This document shows, piece by piece, positions 44,302 to 51,600 of a stretch of DNA of 64,000 nucleotides. How positions within the stretch are numbered: position 1 is the first letter of the stretch; the number at the start of each line of letters is the position of its first letter. A program made the translations under genes and the position numbers. A model generated the notes under the pieces. It ran no database searches, had not been told where the DNA came from, and saw only the letters and a program-made list of their open reading frames with translations. The stretch comes from Thomasclavelia sp. (lineage in GTDB: Bacteria > Bacillota_I > Bacilli_A > Erysipelotrichales > Coprobacillaceae): contig JAQVWN010000003.1 in NCBI GenBank assembly GCA_028749475.1, positions 1 to 64,000 on the forward strand. The letters run 5' to 3'.

Positions 44302-44613
44302 ATGAAAAAAGTAATCAAACAAAAAACTGGATTTATTAAATTTGCACAAAGATTCTTTGTGGTATGTTTAGTAGTTTTTGTTTTTGGAATTATTGGTGTT
44401 AAATCTGTAGAAAGTTCTAATACCCGTACTGAACAAGAACTCCAAAAAGAAATTTCTGATACGAAAGATGAAATCGAAACTTTAAAAATGGAAAAACAAG
44501 AATTAGCTTCTTTTACAAGACTATCTAATGTAGCAGCAGCTAAAGGATATGTTTATCAAAATGATTCTGTGGCTACAACAACTACCCAAACACCTCAGGA
44601 TACTAATCAATAA
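44302..44613 (+). CDS. ftsL: FtsL-like division protein
   Basis: A 103-residue bitopic protein: basic N-terminus, one membrane helix (about 16-38), then a heptad-like coiled coil (RTEQELQKEISDTKDEIETLKMEKQEL) ending with a Thr/Gln-rich tail. Length, topology and place between rsmH and the PBP are those of FtsL, which joins FtsB and activates septal wall synthesis. Start at the ATG after AGGGTGG; a longer frame overlaps the rsmH end. Sequence is poorly conserved, so the call rests on position and shape. Confidence 0.82.
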   Translation: MKKVIKQKTGFIKFAQRFFVVCLVVFVFGIIGVKSVESSNTRTEQELQKEISDTKDEIETLKMEKQELASFTRLSNVAAAKGYVYQNDSVATTTTQTPQDTNQ

Positions 44614-46754
44614 TGAAGGCTAAAAAAAGAAAACCAATAAAGATAGTATATTTAACTTTAGTGGTTTTCCTCGTTTTAAATATTGTTTATTTAGGAGCTA
44701 CAGGTAGTCATGTCATTTCAGGAGATAATATTTCAGAATTTGCATCTGAGCGTGGTAAGAAATCAACAACTGAATACGCCAACAGAGGACAAATCTATAC
44801 TGCTGATGGTGAGTCTGTAGCGACAAATGTTAAAAAGTATAAAATTATTGCTATCCTTTCTAATAATCGCCCTGGTTATGGGAAGACTGCGGCTTATGTA
44901 ACTGATATTTCTGACACAGCTCAAAAGATTGCCTCAGTTCTTGGTAGTGATGCATCAATTTATAAAGATCAAATGCAAAAAGCAGTCGATGCTGGTAAAT
45001 ACCAAATTGAATTTGGATCAGCTGGTCGTGAAATAAGTACTACTCAAAAAAACCAAATTGAGGAAATGAAGTTAAGTGGGATTGAATTCTCTGAATATAA
45101 TGGAAGATACTATCCTTATGGTGATTTTTGTAGTTATATGATTGGTTATACTAATTCATATGAAAATAAAGGTGTTAATAAATTAGTTGGCCAATTAGGA
45201 TTAGAGTTAAAATATAATAAAACTCTAGCAGGTAAAAATGGTTATAAAGTATATCAAATAGATAAAGACGGATATACTCTACCTAATGGTGTTTTAGCTA
45301 GTAAAACACCAGTTAATGGTGAAGAAATTCACCTAACAATTAATAGTAGTCTTCAAAGAGACCTAGACTTAATGATGAATAATGCCGTAACTGGTACTAA
45401 AGCTGAATTTGGAACATGTTCAGTTATGGAAGTAAAAACAGGTAAAATATTAGCTGTTTCCTCATATCCATCATTTAATCCTAATGATCGTAAGATTACA
45501 AACTATACTAATTATTTTACTGACGCTACTTATGAGTGTGGTTCAGTATTTAAACCTTTCGTATATGCAACATCTATTGAAGCAGGAACTTATTCCCATG
45601 AGAAGACTTATAATTCTGGGACTTTCCCAGTAACATCTGGTGGTAAAATAGTAGCTACTATTCGTGACCATAATAATGGTCAAGGATGGGGTTCAATTAC
45701 TTATGACCAAGGATTATTCCATTCTAGTAATGTCGCTATTTGTAATATGTTAAGTAATGGCATGGTAAATAAAGATAATCTTAAAAAGAATTTAAAAGCT
45801 CTTGGATTTTTCCAAGCTGGAAGTCTAGATGGAATTAAAACTTCTAATTCCGTATCCGCTTTAGATAAATCAGATTCTTATCTTGAATATCTAACAACAG
45901 GATTTGGACAAGGATCAACCGTTACGGCTTATCAACTTTTAAAAGCTTATTCCGTATTTGGTAATAACGGTAAAACCGTTGAACCATATATCGTGGATCG
46001 AGTTGTAAATACGACAACTAATAAAGTTACATATACTGGAAAAACTAAGTATTCTAAACAAATATTCTCTGAAAACACCATTAAAGAAATGAAGGATTTA
46101 ATGTTAGGTGTTGTTGAAGATTCATCTGGTACAGGTAAAACTTATAAGATGGATGATATTAGAATATTTGGTAAAACAGGAACTGGTCAAGTAGCTGGTA
46201 GTGGAGGATATCGTTCTGATATCGCTATGCACTCATTTGCTTGTTTAGCTCCATATGATGATCCTAAAGTAGTATTATATATTACTCTTAAATGTAGTAA
46301 TGATTATGCCAATTATACTCCAGATATTGTTAAGACAATGATAAAGGAATCACTTCAAATCATTAATTCTTATGATACTGGAAATACTATTACTACTAGT
46401 ATGTATACTGTTGATAATTTTACAAATCAATCTACAACATTTGTTCAAAATAAGTTAACTTCTAAAGGTATGAATGTGGTGAGCATCGGTGATGGTTCAA
46501 CTATTATTGATCAATCGCCTTCATCTAATACAAAGATAACTTCTGGCAGTAGAGTATTTATTAAAACAGATGGCGCAAATATCACGATCCCTAATATGAC
46601 AGGTTATTCCGTTAAAGAAATTAATACGTTTGCATCTTTATCAGGAATTAATATAACTACTGAGGGTAATGGTAAATGTGCTTCAAGTCAATCAGTCGCT
46701 GAAGGAACTGTAATGAAAGCTGGCGATTCATTGACAATTACACTTGGTGAGTAA
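44613..46754 (+). CDS. Penicillin-binding protein 2B-like transpeptidase with PASTA domains
   Basis: A 713-residue class B PBP. One N-terminal membrane helix (about 10-28), the dimerisation domain with ANRGQIYTADGESVA, and a transpeptidase domain with active-site SVFK, SSN and KTGTG motifs. Two C-terminal PASTA modules follow (about 590-713), which bind uncross-linked peptidoglycan. Counterpart of PBP2B/PBP2x (FtsI) in the division machinery. Start overlaps the ftsL stop codon by one base. A terminator follows. Confidence 0.95.
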   Translation: MKAKKRKPIKIVYLTLVVFLVLNIVYLGATGSHVISGDNISEFASERGKKSTTEYANRGQIYTADGESVATNVKKYKIIAILSNNRPGYGKTAAYVTDISDTAQKIASVLGSDASIYKDQMQKAVDAGKYQIEFGSAGREISTTQKNQIEEMKLSGIEFSEYNGRYYPYGDFCSYMIGYTNSYENKGVNKLVGQLGLELKYNKTLAGKNGYKVYQIDKDGYTLPNGVLASKTPVNGEEIHLTINSSLQRDLDLMMNNAVTGTKAEFGTCSVMEVKTGKILAVSSYPSFNPNDRKITNYTNYFTDATYECGSVFKPFVYATSIEAGTYSHEKTYNSGTFPVTSGGKIVATIRDHNNGQGWGSITYDQGLFHSSNVAICNMLSNGMVNKDNLKKNLKALGFFQAGSLDGIKTSNSVSALDKSDSYLEYLTTGFGQGSTVTAYQLLKAYSVFGNNGKTVEPYIVDRVVNTTTNKVTYTGKTKYSKQIFSENTIKEMKDLMLGVVEDSSGTGKTYKMDDIRIFGKTGTGQVAGSGGYRSDIAMHSFACLAPYDDPKVVLYITLKCSNDYANYTPDIVKTMIKESLQIINSYDTGNTITTSMYTVDNFTNQSTTFVQNKLTSKGMNVVSIGDGSTIIDQSPSSNTKITSGSRVFIKTDGANITIPNMTGYSVKEINTFASLSGINITTEGNGKCASSQSVAEGTVMKAGDSLTITLGE

Positions 46755-46774
46755 GGAAACTTACTCATTTTGTG
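46748..46774 (+). terminator. Rho-independent terminator
   Basis: TGAGTAAG/CTTACTCA hairpin with GAAA loop and TTTTG tail, overlapping the PBP stop codon. Confidence 0.75.
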
Positions 46775-46831
46775 TAAATTGACTTTAAAGGGTATTTAAT
46801 ATAGAATTTATCAATATAAGGAGTAATTTAA

Positions 46832-48112
46832 GTGGACTCGAGTACGATAGTAAATATCATAGTATTAATAGTCTTATTAGTATTATCAGGACTATTTTCA
46901 TGTAGTGAAACAGCTTTTTTGGCTGTCAGTAAAATTAAAATCAGAAATCAGGCTGAAGATGGCAATAAAAACGCTATTTTAGTAGAAAAACTTTTAGAAG
47001 ATAAAAGATTGTTTACCTCAATTTTAGTAGGTAATAATATTGTAAATATTGGAGCTTCATCAATTACAACTGCAACAATGATTGCAATCTTTGGTGATGG
47101 CGCTAGTTATATTGCATATGCAACTGGAATTATGACTTTATTAATTCTAATCTTTGGGGAAATAACACCAAAATCTCTTGCGAAACAAAATGCTAATAAG
47201 TTAGTATTATTTCTTGCTAAACCAATTAGATTTGTCGTTTGGATTTTAACACCAGTAGTATTTATTTTAAATATTATTACTAGTGCTCTAATTCATGTTC
47301 TTGGAGGAACACCAGATAATCAACCAACTATTACTGAAGAAGAATTAAAAACAATCGTAACAGTTGGCCATGAAGAAGGTGTCATTGAAGATGAAGAAAA
47401 AGAAATGATTCATAATGTATTTGAATTTGGAGATACTGAAATAAGAGAAATCATGACACCTCGTATCAATGTTGATATGTTAAGTGATGAATGTACTTAT
47501 AATGATTTAATGGAAACATATCATAAAGGACAATATTCCAGATATCCAGTATTTAGTGAATCATATGATGATATTATTGGTGTGTTAAATATTAAAGATT
47601 TATTATTCTTTAATATTGATCCAGAGAAATTTTCAATTAAAGATTATATGCGAGATGATTTTGTCGTATATGAATTCAATCAAGTATCTGATGTATTTGA
47701 ATCAATGAGAAAACAACACGCAACTCTAGCGATAGTTTTAGATGAATATGGAGCTATGAGCGGAATTGTGACATTTGAAGATATTGTTGAAGAGATAGTT
47801 GGAGAAATCGATGATGAATATGATGAATACAACAAACAAATCAACAAGCTATCTGCTAATGTTTTCTTAGTAGATGGTAGTATGAATATTAATGAAGTAA
47901 ATGATGAATTAGATTTAGATATTGATAATGAAGATTTTGAATCTATTGGTGGACTTGTCTTAGGTGAATTTAGCGGAGTTCCTAATGTTAATGATCGAAT
48001 TGATATTGATAATGTAACTTATATTATTACTAAGATGCATAAAAATAGAATTGCGCAATTAAAAATGATTATAAATGAATCTGATGATAAGAAAGAAAAA
48101 GAAGAGGATTAA
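46832..48112 (+). CDS. HlyC/CorC-family protein (DUF21 plus CBS domains)
   Basis: A 426-residue membrane protein: N-terminal DUF21/CNNM domain with four hydrophobic segments (SGLFSCSETAFLAVSKIK, IFGEITPKSLAKQ), a CBS pair (about 200-320, IMTPRINVDMLS; VLDEYGAMSGIVTFEDIVEEIVGEI) and a C-terminal CorC-HlyC domain. Related proteins move Mg2+ or Co2+. GTG start chosen because AAGGAG lies eight bases upstream. Terminator at the end. Confidence 0.94.
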   Translation: MDSSTIVNIIVLIVLLVLSGLFSCSETAFLAVSKIKIRNQAEDGNKNAILVEKLLEDKRLFTSILVGNNIVNIGASSITTATMIAIFGDGASYIAYATGIMTLLILIFGEITPKSLAKQNANKLVLFLAKPIRFVVWILTPVVFILNIITSALIHVLGGTPDNQPTITEEELKTIVTVGHEEGVIEDEEKEMIHNVFEFGDTEIREIMTPRINVDMLSDECTYNDLMETYHKGQYSRYPVFSESYDDIIGVLNIKDLLFFNIDPEKFSIKDYMRDDFVVYEFNQVSDVFESMRKQHATLAIVLDEYGAMSGIVTFEDIVEEIVGEIDDEYDEYNKQINKLSANVFLVDGSMNINEVNDELDLDIDNEDFESIGGLVLGEFSGVPNVNDRIDIDNVTYIITKMHKNRIAQLKMIINESDDKKEKEED

Positions 48113-48124
48113 TTCCTCTTTTTT
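48102..48124 (+). terminator. Rho-independent terminator
   Basis: AAGAGGA/TCCTCTT stem, five-base loop, six T, overlapping the previous stop codon. Confidence 0.85.
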
Positions 48125-48142
48125 ACAGGGAGGGCTGTAAAA
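48121..48142 (+). promoter_or_regulatory. Hairpin holding the ribosome-binding site of the RlmD-like gene
   Basis: TTTTACAG and CTGTAAAA (8-base perfect arms) enclose GGAGGG in the loop, directly before the ATG. The site could expose or hide translation start depending on folding. May just be chance pairing, as the arms are AT-rich. Confidence 0.55.
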
Positions 48143-49450
48143 ATGAAAGAAACCATTCATATAAAAAAAATTGGCATAAATGGAGAAGGTATTGGTTATA
48201 AAAATAAGAAAGTTGTTTTTGTTCCTGGTGCTTTACCAGAAGAAAAGGTATCAGTTGATGTATCTAATGAAGGTAAATCATATTCTACTGGTAAACTTTT
48301 AGATGTTTTAACACCAAATCCAAAGAGAGTAAAACCAACATGTGCTAATTACCCTCAATGTTTAGGATGCAGTTTATTACACGTTGAATACAAAGAAACT
48401 TTATTGTATAAGAAGGACGCTATTGTCGAAACTTTTTCTAAATATACCGGTTTTAAAAACATTGATAAAATAGTTGATGATGTTGTAGGAAAAGAAAAAT
48501 TAGATGGATTCATTAATTCTGTATCTTTACCAATAGTTGGTTTTAATAAAAAGATTACTTTTGGTATTTATCAAAGAGGAAGTAAATATCTTACAATCAT
48601 GAATGATTGTATGAAATATTCTCCAATTATTAAAAAAACACTGAACGATCTTGCTAAAGTTTTAAATGATAATAAATGTCGTGATTACAATGATCATTTT
48701 AAAACTGGGCTTAGATTTGTCATGTTAAGAAGTGTGGGTGATGAAGTGCAAATAGTCTTTATTACTGGAACTGATGGTGTTAATGATAAAGTTGTCGAAG
48801 ATATTACTAAACTAGGTTATGTAAGTAGTATCTTTATGTCAGTAAATACTAGTTCAAGACAAGACTTTAAAGAATCTGGATATACTAAGTTATGGGGTAA
48901 CTCTAAAGCAGCGTATGTCTATGATGATAAAAAGTATATTTACTCTATTAAAACTTCTTTACCAGAAGATGATGAATCTTTTGATAAGGTAACTAAAATT
49001 GTTCAAAATGAACTTAAAGATTCTAATAAAATTATTGCTTTATATGATAATCTAGGAATTATTTCTTTATCATCTAAAAAAGAAATGGTTTCTATATTAG
49101 ATAATAAAGGGGCTTATAATGATGCAGTTAGCAACAAAAAATTCTTAAAATGTGATAATGTTGATTTTGTAATCGGGAAAGTAAGTGAAAAGGTTGTATT
49201 ATATGCTAAAAGAAAAATCTATGATACTTTCTATTTAGATTTAACTGATCACTTTATTAGTGATAAGTTAAAGGAAACCCTTAGATATTCTAATGCTAAA
49301 AAAGTAGTAATACTTGCTAGTCAACCATATGGTATTGCCAAAGATATTCATGACTTACAAAAATATTTTAAACTTACATCAATTAAAGGTATAGATACTA
49401 AACCATATACTTCTAATGTAAGTGTAATACTCGTATTAGAAAGGAAATAA
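48143..49450 (+). CDS. RlmD/RumA-like protein without catalytic residues
   Basis: A 435-residue relative of 23S rRNA m5U methyltransferases. The N-terminal TRAM-like part (IKKIGINGEGIGYKNKKVVFVPGALP) and the Fe-S cysteines (67, 73, 76, 156) are kept. The active core is eroded: the SAM motif DLYCGIG reads ALYDNLG (299-305), DPPRKG reads LDLTDHF (365-371), and the catalytic Cys of SCNP reads ASQP (392-395). It cannot methylate by the usual mechanism. It may be an RNA-binding pseudoenzyme. Reading frame fully open, so not obvious decay. The ribosome-binding site is within a hairpin loop. Confidence 0.85.
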   Translation: MKETIHIKKIGINGEGIGYKNKKVVFVPGALPEEKVSVDVSNEGKSYSTGKLLDVLTPNPKRVKPTCANYPQCLGCSLLHVEYKETLLYKKDAIVETFSKYTGFKNIDKIVDDVVGKEKLDGFINSVSLPIVGFNKKITFGIYQRGSKYLTIMNDCMKYSPIIKKTLNDLAKVLNDNKCRDYNDHFKTGLRFVMLRSVGDEVQIVFITGTDGVNDKVVEDITKLGYVSSIFMSVNTSSRQDFKESGYTKLWGNSKAAYVYDDKKYIYSIKTSLPEDDESFDKVTKIVQNELKDSNKIIALYDNLGIISLSSKKEMVSILDNKGAYNDAVSNKKFLKCDNVDFVIGKVSEKVVLYAKRKIYDTFYLDLTDHFISDKLKETLRYSNAKKVVILASQPYGIAKDIHDLQKYFKLTSIKGIDTKPYTSNVSVILVLERK

Positions 49451-49452
49451 TT

Positions 49453-49701
49453 ATGATAGTAGAATTTAATCCTCAAGGAACATGTTCTAGAAAGATGATA
49501 GTTGATGTTGAAGATGGGGTTATAAAAGATTTAAAAGTATTAGGTGGTTGTTCTGGTAATTTAGCTGGAATTGGTAGATTAGTTAAAGGAATGAAAGCTG
49601 AAGAAGTAATTCAAAAACTAGAAGGAACTAAATGTGGATCTAAAGCCACAAGTTGTCCTGATCAACTAGCTAAAGGCTTAAAAAGAGAATTAGGATTATA
49701 A
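49453..49701 (+). CDS. TSCPD-domain protein
   Basis: An 82-residue protein with the TSCPD signature CGSKATSCPDQLAKGL, the putative zinc-binding module named after that motif and found at the end of some ribonucleotide reductases and as a stand-alone TIGR03905-like protein. Function unknown. Start two bases after the RlmD-like stop codon, so one operon. An IS inserted ten bases after its stop codon, ahead of what looks like its original terminator. Confidence 0.85.
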   Translation: MIVEFNPQGTCSRKMIVDVEDGVIKDLKVLGGCSGNLAGIGRLVKGMKAEEVIQKLEGTKCGSKATSCPDQLAKGLKRELGL

Positions 49702-49768
49702 AGTTTGATATGATGACCTCCCAGTAGACAGTGTAAATAATTAAACACTGTCACTAGGGGGTTTTATT

Positions 49769-50515
49769 ATGGGTAGACAATCAAGTTATTCTAAAGAATT
49801 AAGAATCAAAATAGTACATAGATATCTTAACGACGGAGAATCAATATTAGTCCTTGCGATGGAAATAGGAGTTAATAGAAATACTATTTATAAGTGGGTG
49901 AGGCAGTATCAAAAATATGGAGATACTGCGTTTAAAATCACACATTCAAATCATTCATACACAAAAGAATTCAAACAGGAAGTTGCACAAGCATATTTAG
50001 ATGGAGAGCAGTCTTATATAGAACTAGCTTCAAAATATAATATTCCTTCTTTTTCTACAATTGAATCCTGGGTAAAGAGGTATAATAGTCATATAGAGTT
50101 AAATAATTATATTCCAGGAGGAAAAGATATCTATATGGCAAAGAGTAGAGAAGTAAATAGTAATGAACGTTTAGAGATAGTCAAGTATTGCCTTGACCAT
50201 GAGTTGAATTATAAGATGACAGCACAGATATACGAAACTTCATACGCCAATGTATTTAATTGGGTAAAGAAATATCGTGAAAATGGTGAGAATGGTTTAA
50301 GTGATAAAAGAGGCCACCACAAAAGTGATACTGATATTGATGAGACAGAACGTTTAAAACGAAAAATAAAAAAGATGGAACATGAATTAGAGATGTCACA
50401 GTTAGAGGTTAAATTACTAAAAAAAGTGAAAGAGATAGAAAGAAGGCGGTCTATAGAACCAGTAGATACGAAATCAAATACCAAGCAATTAAAGAGACAA
50501 GTCAAGAAGAAGTAA
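49769..50515 (+). CDS. IS3-family transposase OrfA
   Basis: A 248-residue protein with three helix-turn-helix units (IGVNRNTIYKWVRQY, YNIPSFSTIESWVKRY, YETSYANVFNWVKKY) and a C-terminal Lys/Glu-rich leucine-zipper-like helix (KKMEHELEMSQLEVKLLKKV). This binds the ends of the element. At 50419-50426 the codons run through seven A followed by G, the slippery site for -1 frameshifting into orfB. Confidence 0.9.
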   Translation: MGRQSSYSKELRIKIVHRYLNDGESILVLAMEIGVNRNTIYKWVRQYQKYGDTAFKITHSNHSYTKEFKQEVAQAYLDGEQSYIELASKYNIPSFSTIESWVKRYNSHIELNNYIPGGKDIYMAKSREVNSNERLEIVKYCLDHELNYKMTAQIYETSYANVFNWVKKYRENGENGLSDKRGHHKSDTDIDETERLKRKIKKMEHELEMSQLEVKLLKKVKEIERRRSIEPVDTKSNTKQLKRQVKKK

Positions 50516-51429
50516 AAATTAATCATAAAGCCAACATAAGTTTGATGTGTAGAATACTTAAGGTAAAGCGTGCAAATTATTATAAATGGTTACATCATAA
50601 AAAGAGTGCAACTGACAAAGAAAATGAAGAATTAGCTGCGTATATAAAACGATATGATGAAATGTTTGATCATACATTAGGCTATAGAATGATGTGTGAT
50701 CGAATCAATAGAGATGAAGATAAGCATTATATAGATAAACGTGTTTATAAAATAATGCATATTCTAGGTCTTCAAAGTATCATTCGTAAAAAAGCTCATA
50801 GTTGTACAGTAAGAAAGAAAAACAATACAGCAGATAATAAGTTGAAAAGAGATTTCAATGCAACAAGGCCTAATGAAAAGTGGGTCACTGATGTTACAGA
50901 ATTCAAATATGGGAAAGGAAATCAAAAAAAACTTTATTTAAGTGCAATAATGGATTTATATGATCGAACAGTTGTTGGATATGAAATCAGTGATCATAAT
51001 GATAATCATTTAGTATTTAATACTATAAAACAAGCGCTAGTTAATAATCCAGGAGTTACTCCTCTATTTCATAGTGATGGTGGCTATCAGTATACAAGCC
51101 TAGCATTTATCAATATGCTTAAGCAACAAAAAATAATTCAAAGTATGTCTAGAGTACACTGTTGTATAGATAATGGTCCTATGGAAGGATTTTGGGGTAT
51201 TCTTAAATGTGAAATGTATAAACGTAAACATTTCAATACAAAAGAAGAACTAACAACGATGATTCATATGTGGATTAGATATTATACATATGTAAGATAC
51301 CAAAGAAGATTTGGAGTCCAAACTCCTTTTGAAGTAAGGTCAGAAGCATTAAAAAAAACTACTCCCATTTATTATCCAATACCTTTAAATCCAAGAATAG
51401 TAAATTATAAAATAGAACACTACAAATAA
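50413..51429 (+). CDS. IS3-family transposase OrfB (rve integrase domain)
   Basis: The -1 frame is open from 50413, with the fused product joining at the A7G site and continuing AVYRTSRYEIKYQAIKE; a separate ATG at 50542 would give 295 residues. The DDE residues are in WVTDVTEFK (Asp), FHSDGGYQYT (Asp) and NGPMEGFWGILKCE (Glu). Ends YYPIPLNPRIVNYKIEHYK. No stop or gap in the frame, so it is probably active. Typical product is OrfAB by frameshift. Confidence 0.9.
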   Translation: MTKKSERDRKKAVYRTSRYEIKYQAIKETSQEEVKINHKANISLMCRILKVKRANYYKWLHHKKSATDKENEELAAYIKRYDEMFDHTLGYRMMCDRINRDEDKHYIDKRVYKIMHILGLQSIIRKKAHSCTVRKKNNTADNKLKRDFNATRPNEKWVTDVTEFKYGKGNQKKLYLSAIMDLYDRTVVGYEISDHNDNHLVFNTIKQALVNNPGVTPLFHSDGGYQYTSLAFINMLKQQKIIQSMSRVHCCIDNGPMEGFWGILKCEMYKRKHFNTKEELTTMIHMWIRYYTYVRYQRRFGVQTPFEVRSEALKKTTPIYYPIPLNPRIVNYKIEHYK

Positions 51430-51527
51430 AATATTTAAAATATATGCAAAAGAAAAGGAGTTGTCTTTTCGACAACTCCAAAATAGATATTTAATTATTT
51501 CACCTGTCTACTTGACAGGGGCGGTTC

Positions 51528-51549
51528 AGTAGACGAAGTCTACTTTTTA
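51528..51549 (+). terminator. Rho-independent terminator displaced by the IS
   Basis: AGTAGAC/GTCTACT stem, GAA loop, five T, directly after the right IS end. Probably the original terminator of the RlmD-like/TSCPD operon. Confidence 0.75.
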
Positions 51550-51570
51550 TTTTTTCTATGATAATACTCG

Positions 51571-51579
51571 TGGTATAAT
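51571..51579 (+). promoter_or_regulatory. Extended -10 promoter of dnaE
   Basis: TGGTATAAT, an extended -10 without a good -35. It is 22 bases upstream of the dnaE start codon. Confidence 0.65.
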
Positions 51580-51600
51580 AAAAATCAAGGCGGTGATAAG

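Larger units (their letters stand above)
49711..51528 (+). mobile_element. Complete IS3-family (IS150-like) insertion sequence
   Basis: Two overlapping-frame transposase genes lie between imperfect inverted ends: TGACCTCCCAGTAGACAG on the left and, reversed, TGAACCGCCCCTGTCAAGTAGACAGG on the right (ending GGTTCA at 51528). The left end may begin at 49711 or 49714. An internal hairpin GACAGTGT/ACACTGTC lies at 49727-49752 before orfA. A direct repeat of target DNA is not obvious. The IS lies between the TSCPD gene and its likely terminator. Confidence 0.85.
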
